Of a stretch of DNA of 64,000 nt, positions 52,679 to 60,980 are shown piece by piece. Both the position numbers and the translations under genes were made by a program. Origin of the DNA: Clostridiales bacterium. Its GTDB lineage: Bacteria > Bacillota > Clostridia > Lachnospirales > Lachnospiraceae. The notes under the pieces were generated by a model. That model worked only from the letters and a program-made list of their open reading frames with translations. It made no database searches and had not been told where the DNA came from. How positions within the stretch are numbered: the first letter of the stretch is position 1; each line of letters starts with the position of its first letter. Location of the stretch: the NCBI GenBank assembly GCA_021203365.1, contig JAJQBI010000079.1, forward strand, positions 1-64,000, read 5' to 3'.

Positions 52679-54379
52679 TCATTCCGGATCGTTTACTTCA
52701 AGCTCCACAACAACCTTACACTGACTTTTATAGCAGGCAACACCATACTTCAATAGAGTTCGCATACCATCATCTTTAAGCTCTGCAGTATAATCATTGT
52801 CGTTGATTTGCTTTAACGCTCTTTCGCATTCCTGTTCAAACTGTGCATTTTCTGCATACTTTACTTCAATGACAATACCAATCTCTTCATCCTCAATCTC
52901 GATTGCAATGTCATAATATCCATCACCGGATTCTCTGTTCGAGTCAACGCTCCAGCCATCCTTAAAACCAAGGATGCCAAGAAGAAGCCCGTGGTAGAAG
53001 CTTTCTTTGAACTCTTTCCTGACGGCCGTATCTCTGACGCTGATCGTGTTCTTCATCAGGGCTGCGAATAGTCTTTCGACTTCAGCCGCGTTTCCGTTCT
53101 TTAGAGATTCACAAAATGCGGATACTGTCGTACCATCCTTTGCGATTTTCTTTTCAAACAGCTTTAACACATAATCTCTGAAGATGCTGCGGACTTCTGT
53201 GTTCGGTACAGTAAGGCGCACCAGATTTCCCGATGGCATTTCACTCTGTGTCAGATATCCCGCAGCATACAGCAGGCTCCACAAATTTTCCACGCTGTCG
53301 TACATTGTATCGTAAGTGAGCTGTTCTTCTATCTTTTTCTGTACGGTTTCTCCCGATATCAGCCTCTCTATCTGGGTCTTTGTTACCCCATTGCCCATCT
53401 TCTGTATAAATCTCTTTACTTCCTCATTACCGCTTGAATTTGTCCAGTAGCTCCTGGGCACTTTGTTTGAGTTCGTCAACAGCTGATCACACCAGTTAAT
53501 CACATCCCAGGGATTATACACGTTGGCACGCCCGATTCTATATCCGTCATACCACTCTTTTGTTATATCGTAATATTCGCGCAGATCATAATAGGCAAGC
53601 ATTTCCCGAACTTCATCATCCGTAAATCCAAACTGCTCATCACACCTCGCATCAAGTAGTGTGTACATTTTCGGATTATTAAGTCCCGTGAAAATACTCT
53701 CTTTAGATACCCGCAGACAACCCGTCAAAACCGCAAATTCCAGGTTTGGGTTGGTTTTAAGCGCCTGATGAAACATACCGCGAATAAGCTTAATCATTTC
53801 ATCATAATAACCACATTCATTTGCCTTCGCCAATGGAACATCGTACTCATCAATCAGCACGATTGCTTTTTTGCCATAATGTTTTTCAAGCAGTTCTGTA
53901 AAATTTCTCAGGCTTGAAACCAACACCCCATCTTCCATTCCCCTGTCCATCAGCCGGGACAAAAGCTCTTTTTCGTTTGGAATCAGGTTCGTACTTTCCA
54001 AAAGGAAGCTGAACCTTCTTGCTTCCTCGTTTATAACATCAACCGCCATACTGCGCGCTGCGCTATAGTTTGCACCCTCAATCCCCTTTAAACTGATTGA
54101 AACTACGGGATACTGTCCCATATATTTTTCACAAAGTTCAGTTTCCTTTGAAATTGCCAGCCCATCAAACAGACTTTTTTCTGTACCGATCTCAAAGAAA
54201 TATTTGAGCATACTCATGTTTATGCTTTTTCCAAACCGGCGCGGTCTTGTGAAAAGATTCACCTTACCCCAATCGCTCAGGAGTTCTTTTATCATGCCGG
54301 TCTTATCGACATAATAAAAACCTTGTGTAATAATTTCCGCAAAGTCCTCTATGCCAATCGGCATTTTCTTCTTTCCCAT
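52679..54379 (-). CDS. AAA-ATPase-like / PD-(D/E)XK nuclease-fold protein (DUF1703 type), copy 2
   Basis: 566 residues from ATG 54379 (GAGGAAG 8 bases upstream; the GTG at 54388 is too near the site). Same layout as copy 1: IGIEDFAEIITQGFYYVDKT, NLFTRPRRFGKSINMSML, AIVLIDEYDVPLAKA, and nuclease part GDGYYDIAIEIEDEEIGI with VIEVKYAEN. The two proteins appear to share well over half their residues along the whole length. Opposite orientation to copy 1, so homologous recombination between them would invert the DNA between. Confidence 0.9.
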   Translation of the reverse strand: MGKKKMPIGIEDFAEIITQGFYYVDKTGMIKELLSDWGKVNLFTRPRRFGKSINMSMLKYFFEIGTEKSLFDGLAISKETELCEKYMGQYPVVSISLKGIEGANYSAARSMAVDVINEEARRFSFLLESTNLIPNEKELLSRLMDRGMEDGVLVSSLRNFTELLEKHYGKKAIVLIDEYDVPLAKANECGYYDEMIKLIRGMFHQALKTNPNLEFAVLTGCLRVSKESIFTGLNNPKMYTLLDARCDEQFGFTDDEVREMLAYYDLREYYDITKEWYDGYRIGRANVYNPWDVINWCDQLLTNSNKVPRSYWTNSSGNEEVKRFIQKMGNGVTKTQIERLISGETVQKKIEEQLTYDTMYDSVENLWSLLYAAGYLTQSEMPSGNLVRLTVPNTEVRSIFRDYVLKLFEKKIAKDGTTVSAFCESLKNGNAAEVERLFAALMKNTISVRDTAVRKEFKESFYHGLLLGILGFKDGWSVDSNRESGDGYYDIAIEIEDEEIGIVIEVKYAENAQFEQECERALKQINDNDYTAELKDDGMRTLLKYGVACYKSQCKVVVELEVNDPE

Positions 54380-54648
54380 ATCGCTCACTTCCTCTCAGAC
54401 TGCAAAGCACAATAAAACCGTCGTGTCTATAGCTTACCACAGAGCCAACTCTCAAATCAAGGTCTGTTTCAAGAATGCTTTATTAACAATCAGCATCTTT
54501 TCCTCAATTGCAGACAGGTTCAACAGCATCCGGTTCCTCATTGCCAATTACTGACAGGAGTTTATCTGTTGGTGTTTGAGGTTCTATATTCCGAGCCGGA
54601 TCACTGTTCCAGACAATGTAAATTCTTTTTTAACTCACACTTTTGCCT

Positions 54649-54677
54649 TTGACCATCTAAAAAAATTCGGATATAAT
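54649..54677 (+). promoter_or_regulatory. Strong sigma-A promoter
   Basis: TTGACC, 17-base spacer, TATAAT. It leads into the short TIGR04076-like frame and the MBL-fold gene. About 75 bases of untranslated leader with GC-rich pairs (AAGGTCCGCC, GCTCCGCGATAT) follow; no known riboswitch recognised. Confidence 0.8.
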
Positions 54678-54754
54678 TTTTTATCAGGGGGAAGGTCCGC
54701 CTGAAGCTCCGCGATATGGTGCAGGCTGCGAATTAAATGAGGAGGTTAACCCAG

Positions 54755-54880
54755 ATGAAGAAATATAAAATCACTGTGCTGAAAAGGGAATTCTATTCGA
54801 ATTTAGCCAAAGAATATATACCTTTTCCTGATGGGAACCTTTGCGAAAGGAAAAAGAAGGGAGCAAACAATGAACTATAA
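54755..54880 (+). pseudogene. TIGR04076-like protein, truncated after ~25 residues
   Basis: ATG preceded by GAGGAGG. The 41-codon frame begins MKKYKITVLKREFYSNLAKE, a close fit to the start of TIGR04076 proteins (MKKVKITVLKxxFxxxLAxEY), which are normally near 90-110 residues with Cys pairs. After PFPDG the family similarity ends and the frame overlaps the next gene by 11 bases. It now looks like a leader peptide coupled to the MBL gene; origin by deletion is likely. Confidence 0.55.
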
Positions 54881-55559
54881 AATTAACAGAATAGATAAGC
54901 AAACATGGTCTGTTGAAGATGAAGGCGTGCGCTTCTTCCTTTTAACCGGCACGGAAAAGGGATTGGTCATTGACAGCGGCATGACAGCCAAAAATGCCAG
55001 AGAGATTGCCGAGGCCCTCACCAATCTTCCTTTGCAACTATTAAATACACATGCTGATATGGATCACATTGCCGGAAATGACGCCTTTGATACGGTGCTT
55101 ATGAATCCCGCTGAGTACATCAACTATTTTCATTCGAGTGCTTCCCATACGACGCCGACCCCGGTGTGGGATGGAGATATTATTGACCTGGGAGACCGGC
55201 CATTGCGGGTAATCACACAGCCTGGTCATACTCCCGGAAGCATTGCTCTTCTGGATATAAACCGGCGTATACTATTCAGTGCAGACTCTGTCCAGAACGG
55301 GGAAATCTTTCTGTTTGGCCCCATGCGAAATCTTATCGGCTATCGGCAAAGTCTGGATAAAGTGTGGGCGCACCGGTCAGAGTATGACCTGATTTTTCCA
55401 TCCCACGCAGAACTGCCGTTGAAACCGGAAATCATTCCTGAACTCATGGCTGGCATGGACCAAATTCTGGCCGGAAAAGCGCCCTGCCAATCCGGCGAGA
55501 AGTTCGGTGTGCCAATTAAAATCTACGACATGGGAACAGCCGTGTTCCTGTGCGATTAA
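54870..55559 (+). CDS. Metallo-beta-lactamase-fold hydrolase
   Basis: 229 residues from ATG 54870 (GAAGGGAG upstream; earlier starts fall within the truncated frame). LLNTHADMDHIAGN is the HxHxDH zinc motif; TQPGHTPGSIALLD, ILFSADSVQNG and IFPSHAELPL supply the remaining His/Asp ligands. This is the broad MBL superfamily of thioesterases, lactonases and glyoxalase II-like enzymes; nothing points to a beta-lactamase. Transcribed from the promoter at 54649. Confidence 0.85.
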   Translation: MNYKINRIDKQTWSVEDEGVRFFLLTGTEKGLVIDSGMTAKNAREIAEALTNLPLQLLNTHADMDHIAGNDAFDTVLMNPAEYINYFHSSASHTTPTPVWDGDIIDLGDRPLRVITQPGHTPGSIALLDINRRILFSADSVQNGEIFLFGPMRNLIGYRQSLDKVWAHRSEYDLIFPSHAELPLKPEIIPELMAGMDQILAGKAPCQSGEKFGVPIKIYDMGTAVFLCD

Positions 55560-55583
55560 GCAGAATATTATCATCTTACTCCG

Positions 55584-55612
55584 TTGCTTTCCGCCGGAAA
55601 ATGCCATATAAT
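55584..55612 (+). promoter_or_regulatory. Promoter of P1 peptidase gene
   Basis: TTGCTT, 17-base spacer, TATAAT, 40 bases before the ATG, which has GGGAGGG as ribosome site. It lies 25 bases after the MBL gene, so the peptidase is transcribed separately at least in part. Confidence 0.7.
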
Positions 55613-55651
55613 GGGGCTATATCCAACTGGAAAAAATCGGGAGGGATTCTC

Positions 55652-56626
55652 ATGAAAGAACTCAGCATTTTAGACATTTGCGGCGTCCGGGTAGGCCATG
55701 CCCAGGATGAACAGGCAGCCACCGGCTGCACCGTCCTTCTGTTTCCCGGCCTCTGCCCCACAGGGTGTGACATCCGAGGCGGAGGCCCCGCCTCCCGGGA
55801 GACGCCGCTGACCGATCCACGCATGGCGTCACAGGGGCTGAATGGCGTCCTTCTGTCCGGCGGCAGTGCCTTCGGTCTGGATGCGGCTGGAGGCGTACTG
55901 CGCTACCTGGAGGAACGAGGTATCGGCTTTGACGTGGGAGTGACAAAGGTTCCCCTTCTCTGTGAAAGCTGTGTCTTTGACCTGGCGGTAGGGAATGCCC
56001 ACGTCCGCCCGACACAGGAAATGGCCTATGCCGCCTGCCTGGACGCAGAGCGGGGTGTCTTACGGGAAGGCAATGTAGGCGTCGGCACAGGCTGTACCGT
56101 TGGCAAGCTGTTGGGGGCGTCGTATGCCATGAAAAGCGGTGTGGGAAGCTACGCCGTTCAGGCAGGCAACATTCAGGTAGGAGCTGTGGTGGCCGTCAAC
56201 GCCCTGGGAGACGTGTACGACATCGACACCGGCGTTCCACTGGCAGGGCTGTTGGAAGAAGACAGGAACAGCCTCCGCTCCTCTGAACTGACCTGCTACG
56301 CTGCCATCGACCACCCCGTGGAGAATGCCTTCGTAGGCAACACCACCATTGGCTGTGTAGTTACCAACGGCAAATTCTCAAAGGCAGAGATGAATAAGCT
56401 GGCGGCCATGGCCTCCAACGGTTACGTCCGCACGATCCGTCCGGTGAATACCACCGCCGACGGAGACAGCCTTTACGCCGCCTCCGTTGGGCAGGAACCG
56501 GCTGCCCTGGACGTGGTCGGCACTCTGGCAGCCTATGTGACGGGAAAAGCAGTAAACCGGGCGGTGCTGGCTGCGCAGGGGGCTTACGGCCTGAAGGCGG
56601 CCTGTGACCTGGCCGACCGTCAGTAA
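55652..56626 (+). CDS. P1 family (DmpA/S58-type) peptidase
   Basis: 324 residues from ATG 55652. Conserved parts: CGVRVGHAQDEQAATGCTV, GVLLSGGSAFGLDAAGGV, GNVGVGTGCTVGKLLG and VGNTTIGCVVTNGKFSKAE. Members of this Ntn-hydrolase-like family cleave themselves to expose an N-terminal Ser or Thr and act as aminopeptidases on D- or beta-amino acids or as amidases; the Thr in NTTIG is a candidate nucleophile but I am not certain. GC is higher than in neighbouring cargo, suggesting a separate origin. Substrate unknown. Confidence 0.85.
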   Translation: MKELSILDICGVRVGHAQDEQAATGCTVLLFPGLCPTGCDIRGGGPASRETPLTDPRMASQGLNGVLLSGGSAFGLDAAGGVLRYLEERGIGFDVGVTKVPLLCESCVFDLAVGNAHVRPTQEMAYAACLDAERGVLREGNVGVGTGCTVGKLLGASYAMKSGVGSYAVQAGNIQVGAVVAVNALGDVYDIDTGVPLAGLLEEDRNSLRSSELTCYAAIDHPVENAFVGNTTIGCVVTNGKFSKAEMNKLAAMASNGYVRTIRPVNTTADGDSLYAASVGQEPAALDVVGTLAAYVTGKAVNRAVLAAQGAYGLKAACDLADRQ

Positions 56627-56649
56627 ACAGCGTAAAAAGACATAAAAGC

Positions 56650-56709
56650 AGCCCGGCAGGTCACTGTACGCTGTGGGATTTACACAGTGTAAAAACAAAC
56701 TGCCGGGCT
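56650..56709 (+). terminator. Large hairpin after P1 peptidase gene
   Basis: AGCCCGGCAG and CTGCCGGGCT form a 10-bp stem, with a second stem inside (CACTGT/ACAGTG). Located 24 bases after the stop. The T-run is weak (GGCATTTATGTTTATT), so efficiency is uncertain. Confidence 0.5.
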
Positions 56710-56911
56710 GGCATTTATGTTTATTCGGTTTTGTCAGGTACTCTTCCCTGTTCTCTCCCTTGCTCAATTCCTTGCTCAAAGATCCCCTGGCTCAAATTAC
56801 ACATTAAATTCAACTCCTTTCTGAAATTTTCTTTTAGAACTTTCCGCTGACATAATTCTATGTTATCGACCTGGTGCATATATCATAGAGATATCGCAAG
56901 GAGCGTCCAAA

Positions 56912-58648
56912 ATGCAATTGAATGAGGACTGCATTGCCATCTATTCCCGCAAATCCAGATTTACGGAAAAAGGCGAGAGCATCGGCAATCAGGCAGAGCT
57001 TTGCAGGGAATATATTCAGGTACACTACGGGACAGAAGCTCTGGAACACGTAGTGGTTTATGAAGATGAAGGATTTTCAGGCGGAAACCTGAATCGTCCG
57101 GATTACAGGAAAATGATGGCGGCGGCGAAAAAGCGTAAGTTCAAAGCAATCGTTGTCTATCGTCTTGACCGAATCAGCCGTAACATCGGTGACTTTGCCG
57201 GATTGATTGAGGAGCTGGCACGTCTGGATATTGCGTTTATCTCCATTAAAGAGCAGTTTGACACCAGTACACCTATGGGACGGGCCATGATGTATATTGC
57301 TTCCGTTTTTTCACAGCTGGAGCGGGAGACAATTGCAGAGCGGATTCGGGATAATATGCACGAGCTTGCGAAGACAGGCCGCTGGCTGGGCGGAACAACA
57401 CCGACCGGTTATTCCTCAGAATCTGTAAAGAGTATTAATATTGATGGAAAGACAAAAAAGGCCTGCAGGCTGAAACTGATTCCGGAGGAAGCAAAGGTGG
57501 TCAGACTGATCTTTGATAAATATGTGGAGACGGATTCACTGACACTCACGGAAACGGAGCTGCTGAATCAGGGATACAAAACAAAAAATAATAAAACCTT
57601 TACCCGTTTTTCCATTAAGTCGATTTTGCAGAATCCTGTCTATGCAATCGCAGATCAGGAGATGTATGATTACTTTGTGAATGCGAAGTCGGAGCTGTTT
57701 TCCGGAAAAGAAAACTTTGATGGTGTTCACGGGATCATGGCTTATAACCGTACCGATCAGGAAAAGGGAAAAACTACAATTTTGCGTCCGTTAAATGAAT
57801 GGATCATATCAGTTGGCCTGCATCCCGGCATCATCCCCGGAAAGGTATGGGTACGGGTACAGGAGTCGCTTAAGAGAAACAAATCGAAATCCTACCGCAA
57901 GCCACGCAGCAATGAGGCTTTGCTGACCGGATTACTGTACTGCGGCTGCGGCAGCCGCATGTATCCCAAGCTTGACCGGCGCAGAAGCCTGGACGGAAAG
58001 CCGGTTTACACCTACACCTGCAAAATGAAAGAACGAAGCGGCAGCAGCATTTGTAATCAGAGGAATGCGAATGGAAATGCACTGGATGCTGCAGTCACCG
58101 CGCAGATCAGGCTGCTGGAGGACGACCAGGGAATCTTTCTGAAACAGCTTGAGCAGAGCCGCAGCTCCTACATGGGTAACCGCACAGATTATGAGGAACG
58201 ACTTGCAACCCTGCAGCAGAACAGAAACACCTCTGAAGGGAAGATGGAAACACTCATGGATTCGCTGGCGGAAGTGAGCGATGCAACGGCCAGAAGCGCT
58301 GTGGTGAAGCGGATTGAGCAGCTGAGCCGCGAATGTAAGGAGCTGGATTCCCGCATTCATGAGCTGAAAGCTCTGACCGCCGGACATGCACTCAGTGATA
58401 TTGAGTTTGATGTATTGCGTCAGCTCTTATCTTCTTTTAAATCGGGCATTGATGAAATGCCGGTGGAACAGAAACGGGCGGCAATCCGTGCTCTTGTGCG
58501 GCGCGTGATCTGGGATGGCACAGACGCCCATATGATTTTATTCGGCGCTTCTGAGGAGGAGATTGGGTATCCGGAAATCAAGGGTCTGGATCAGGCAGCG
58601 TCAGCCAGTCTGTCTCCAAAAACGCGTCGGGGTGACGATAGCAAATGA
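56912..58648 (+). CDS. Large serine recombinase, SpoIVCA-like sigK-element excisionase
   Basis: 578 residues, ATG with AAGGAG 8 bases upstream. N-terminal resolvase domain: CIAIYSRKSRFTEKGESIG (catalytic Ser15), VVYRLDRISRNIGDF, and FSQLERETIAERIRDNM. A recombinase domain follows (GGTTPTGYSSESV), then a zinc ribbon (GLLYCGCGSRM; YTYTCKMKERSG) and a coiled coil (~400-480). The stop codon TGA (58646) is in attR, directly after the crossover AA, so excision replaces the end of the gene. No good sigma-A promoter is visible; CATATATC at ~56876 resembles a SigE -10, which would fit mother-cell expression (weak). Confidence 0.92.
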   Translation: MQLNEDCIAIYSRKSRFTEKGESIGNQAELCREYIQVHYGTEALEHVVVYEDEGFSGGNLNRPDYRKMMAAAKKRKFKAIVVYRLDRISRNIGDFAGLIEELARLDIAFISIKEQFDTSTPMGRAMMYIASVFSQLERETIAERIRDNMHELAKTGRWLGGTTPTGYSSESVKSINIDGKTKKACRLKLIPEEAKVVRLIFDKYVETDSLTLTETELLNQGYKTKNNKTFTRFSIKSILQNPVYAIADQEMYDYFVNAKSELFSGKENFDGVHGIMAYNRTDQEKGKTTILRPLNEWIISVGLHPGIIPGKVWVRVQESLKRNKSKSYRKPRSNEALLTGLLYCGCGSRMYPKLDRRRSLDGKPVYTYTCKMKERSGSSICNQRNANGNALDAAVTAQIRLLEDDQGIFLKQLEQSRSSYMGNRTDYEERLATLQQNRNTSEGKMETLMDSLAEVSDATARSAVVKRIEQLSRECKELDSRIHELKALTAGHALSDIEFDVLRQLLSSFKSGIDEMPVEQKRAAIRALVRRVIWDGTDAHMILFGASEEEIGYPEIKGLDQAASASLSPKTRRGDDSK

Positions 58649-58670
58649 GCTTCTTATGATGTTTCGCGCC
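58619..58670 (+). other. attR of sigK element (crossover AA at 58644-58645)
   Basis: Element arm AAAACGCGTCGGGG through GATAGCA, then AA, then sigK TGAGCTTCTTATG. In attP (58619..58645 joined to 44169..44193) the arms are 25 + 2 + 25 bases and 18 of 25 positions pair as an inverted repeat. Confidence 0.8.
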
Positions 58671-59018
58671 CGGAAAAAATACGCAAGAGAGGTCTCTCTC
58701 TATGAGCCCATCGGCACAGACCGGGATGGAAATGAAATCAGTCTTCTGGAAGTAATTGAAAGTCCCCCGGTGGACATTGTGGAGGATTGCTGTACCAGGG
58801 AAAATATCTCCCGGCTGCTTTCCCGGATGACGGAAGTCCTCACCTCCAGGGAATACCAGGTTCTCTGCAGTCGCTACGGTCTTTTCGGAGAGAGAGAGCA
58901 GACCCAGCGGGAAATCTCCCGCCGTCTCTCCATCAGCCGCTCTTATGTCTCCCGCATCGAAAAAACCGCGCTTGCCAAGCTGCGGACGCTTTTCCCGGAA
59001 GCCAATCTGCGGTCATGA
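58646..59018 (+). CDS. sigK: Sporulation sigma factor SigK, 3' part (interrupted)
   Basis: No start of its own. From the crossover it reads N-ELLMMFRARKKYAREVSLYE, then PIGTDRDGNEISLLEVIE, the highly conserved SigK/SigE segment after region 2.4, and ends with region 4: LTSREYQVLCSRYGLFG and QREISRRLSISRSYVSRIEK, the -35 recognition helix. Joined to 43903..44168 it completes a 212-residue factor; stop at 59016..59018. As it stands in this orientation the gene is inactive, and late mother-cell transcription requires excision of the element. Confidence 0.95.
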
Positions 59019-59062
59019 ACAAAGCCAGGACATTTTCCATTTCCATGCTGCCCTGGCTTTGT
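59019..59062. terminator. Hairpin between sigK and converging U32 gene
   Basis: ACAAAGCCAGG and CCTGGCTTTGT form an 11-bp perfect stem directly after the sigK stop. T-run poor on both sides, so it may act as a weak bidirectional terminator. Confidence 0.5.
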
Positions 59063-59079
59063 CCTGGCTGCAGGCTATA

Positions 59080-60318
59080 TCAAAGATCCGCCGCAGCCTC
59101 CCTGCGCCGAAGAATATCGTAAACGGAAACCGGCACTCCGGCGTCCACATAAATCCTCTGTTTCGGATGAGGCGCACTCTCCACAGGATTCATTTCCTCA
59201 TCATAAAGGGCGTGCACCTCTGTGATCACATTTTCCCCTCCGGGTTTCATCACCTCAATGGTCTCGCCCACAGAGAACTTGTTCCTCTGGGTAATCCGGG
59301 CCAGGCCGGAGGGATGCACTTCCTCCACAAAGCCCAGATAGGTATATTCCTTTATATAGGTATTACTGTCATAAATCTGAGCCTCCGAATCCGGCTTCCC
59401 ATAGAAAAACCCTGTGGTAAACTGCCGGTAGGTACAGTTGGAAATCTGATCCAGGTATTCATTCAGATTCGCCCGGTATTTCTCCGGAGATTCCGTATAA
59501 TCATCTATAGCCTTCCGATAGGTTCGGGTCACCGTGGCCACATAGAGAGCCGTCTTCATCCGTCCCTCGATCTTCAGGCTGTCAATCCCCGCGGCAAAAA
59601 TATCATCCAGATGATCAATCATGCATAGATCCCTGGAATTGAAAATGTAGGTGCCCCGCTCATTTTCATACACCGGCATGTACTCTCCGGGCCGGGTCTC
59701 CTCCACAATGGAGTATTTCCAGCGGCAGGGATGGGTGCAGGCGCCCCGGTTGGCGTCCCGCCCGGCCAGATAGCTGCTCAGAAGGCAGCGCCCGGAATAG
59801 GAAATGCACATGGCACCGTGAACGAAAGTCTCCAGCTCCAGCTCCCCGGGAATCTTTTCCCGCAGGGTCCGGATCTCCTCCATGGACAGTTCCCTGGCCG
59901 TGACAATCCGCTTCGCTCCCAGCCGGTGCCAGAACCGGCAGGTCTCGTAGTTGGTGTTGTTGGCCTGGGTACTGATATGACAGTCAATCTGAGGACAGAT
60001 CTCCCGGGCAAGAACAAAAACCCCCGGATCCGCGATAATCAGAGCATCCGGGGCAAGCTTTTCAAGCTCCCGGAAGTACTCCCGCACCCCGGGAAGGTCA
60101 TCGTTGTGCGCCAGTATGTTGGCGGTCACATACACCTTCACTCCGTGGGTATGGGCAAAAGCGATCCCCTGTGCCATTTCTTCCATGGAAAAATTCCGGG
60201 CTTTGGCCCGCAGACCGAAGGCTTCCCCTCCGATATACACCGCGTCCGCACCGAAAGCCACGGCTATTTTCAAAACCTCCAGGCTCCCGGCGGGAACCAG
60301 CAGTTCCGGTTTTTTCAT
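59080..60318 (-). CDS. U32 family peptidase-like protein
   Basis: 412 residues. Start KPELLVPAGSLEVLKIAVAF with ADAVYIGGEAFGLRA is the family opening; CISYSGRCLLSSYLAGRDAN and GACTHPCRWKYSI give the conserved Cys set, and SLKIEGRMKTALYVATVTRTY the later motif. U32 proteins are collagenase-like by name; several are now known as tRNA-modifying (5-hydroxyuridine) enzymes with an iron-sulfur site. Conserved Firmicutes gene order with the methyltransferase and MltG-like gene upstream (ATGA overlap). Confidence 0.9.
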   Translation of the reverse strand: MKKPELLVPAGSLEVLKIAVAFGADAVYIGGEAFGLRAKARNFSMEEMAQGIAFAHTHGVKVYVTANILAHNDDLPGVREYFRELEKLAPDALIIADPGVFVLAREICPQIDCHISTQANNTNYETCRFWHRLGAKRIVTARELSMEEIRTLREKIPGELELETFVHGAMCISYSGRCLLSSYLAGRDANRGACTHPCRWKYSIVEETRPGEYMPVYENERGTYIFNSRDLCMIDHLDDIFAAGIDSLKIEGRMKTALYVATVTRTYRKAIDDYTESPEKYRANLNEYLDQISNCTYRQFTTGFFYGKPDSEAQIYDSNTYIKEYTYLGFVEEVHPSGLARITQRNKFSVGETIEVMKPGGENVITEVHALYDEEMNPVESAPHPKQRIYVDAGVPVSVYDILRRREAAADL

Positions 60319-60980
60319 TGTTCTCTCCCTGTTGTATTTTTAAGCTTCACACTCAGCGCCGCGCCGTCCCCCAATGGCAGAACGGAGGTCTGAAGCCCGG
60401 CTGTGTGGGTCAATGTGTAAAGATATTCCCGCATCCGTTTATAAATCGTTCGATTCCTCCGTTCCACAAGATAATGGGACTGAAGAAGATCCCCCTCCTG
60501 AAGCACATTGTCCGAGAGCAGAATCCCTCCGGGCTTCAGAAGGCGCAGCACATGGGGAAGCCAGTGAATATACTGTCCCTTGGCCCCATCCATAAAAATC
60601 AGGTCACAGGGTTCCGTAAGGGTGGGAAGGATTTCCCCCGCGTCCCCTTCCAGAAGCGTAATCTGTCCCTCCCGGCCCGCTCTTTGGAAATTTTCCCGGG
60701 CCAGAGGAATCCGTTTTTCATAATTTTCTATGGTGGTGATCTGAAGATCCGGCGGACCATATTCACATATAAGAAGAGTGGAGAAGCCCACGGCTGTCCC
60801 CACTTCAAGAACCCGCCGCGGCTGTGCCGCGGCCAGCAGCGTTTTTAAAAAGCTTTGCATTTCCCGGCGGATCACCGGCACCCTGTCTTCCAGAGCCTGC
60901 CGCTCCAGTTCTTCCAGGAAAGGCGTATTCCCTGTATCCAGGGAATTGATATAGGTACGCATCCGCTCCTCAACAATCAT
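60315..60980 (-). CDS. O-methyltransferase (catechol OMT-like)
   Basis: 221 residues. VLEVGTAVGFSTLLICEYG is the SAM-binding motif I; ITTIENYEKRI, DLIFMDGAKGQYIHWL and GGILLSDNVLQEGDL (metal-binding Asp-Asn) follow, all typical of PF01596 and of TrmR, the tRNA methyltransferase that makes 5-methoxyuridine from the hydroxyuridine produced by U32 enzymes. The overlap with the U32 gene (4 bases) fits such a pathway (inference). Confidence 0.88.
   Translation of the reverse strand: MIVEERMRTYINSLDTGNTPFLEELERQALEDRVPVIRREMQSFLKTLLAAAQPRRVLEVGTAVGFSTLLICEYGPPDLQITTIENYEKRIPLARENFQRAGREGQITLLEGDAGEILPTLTEPCDLIFMDGAKGQYIHWLPHVLRLLKPGGILLSDNVLQEGDLLQSHYLVERRNRTIYKRMREYLYTLTHTAGLQTSVLPLGDGAALSVKLKNTTGREQ

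Larger units (their letters stand above)
44169..58645. mobile_element. skin-like sigK intervening element, 14,477 bp
   Basis: Everything between the two sigK halves. Rejoining 44168 to 58646 gives GAT AAT GAG, i.e. RCIDNELLMMF, the normal SigK sequence (RCIENEILM in Bacillus), and a 212-residue protein. The right end carries a large serine recombinase like SpoIVCA. Cargo in order: AAA-like/PD-(D/E)XK protein, small protein, fucokinase fusion, AraC regulator, VanZ remnant, nucleotidyltransferase, second AAA-like/PD-(D/E)XK protein, MBL-fold protein, P1 peptidase, recombinase. In B. subtilis and C. difficile equivalent elements are excised in the mother cell during sporulation (established). 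Confidence 0.93.

Noticed and set aside
56860-56905. SigE-type promoter of the recombinase
   Set aside because: CATATATC matches a SigE -10 only in part and no matching -35 at proper distance is clear; not listed as a feature.
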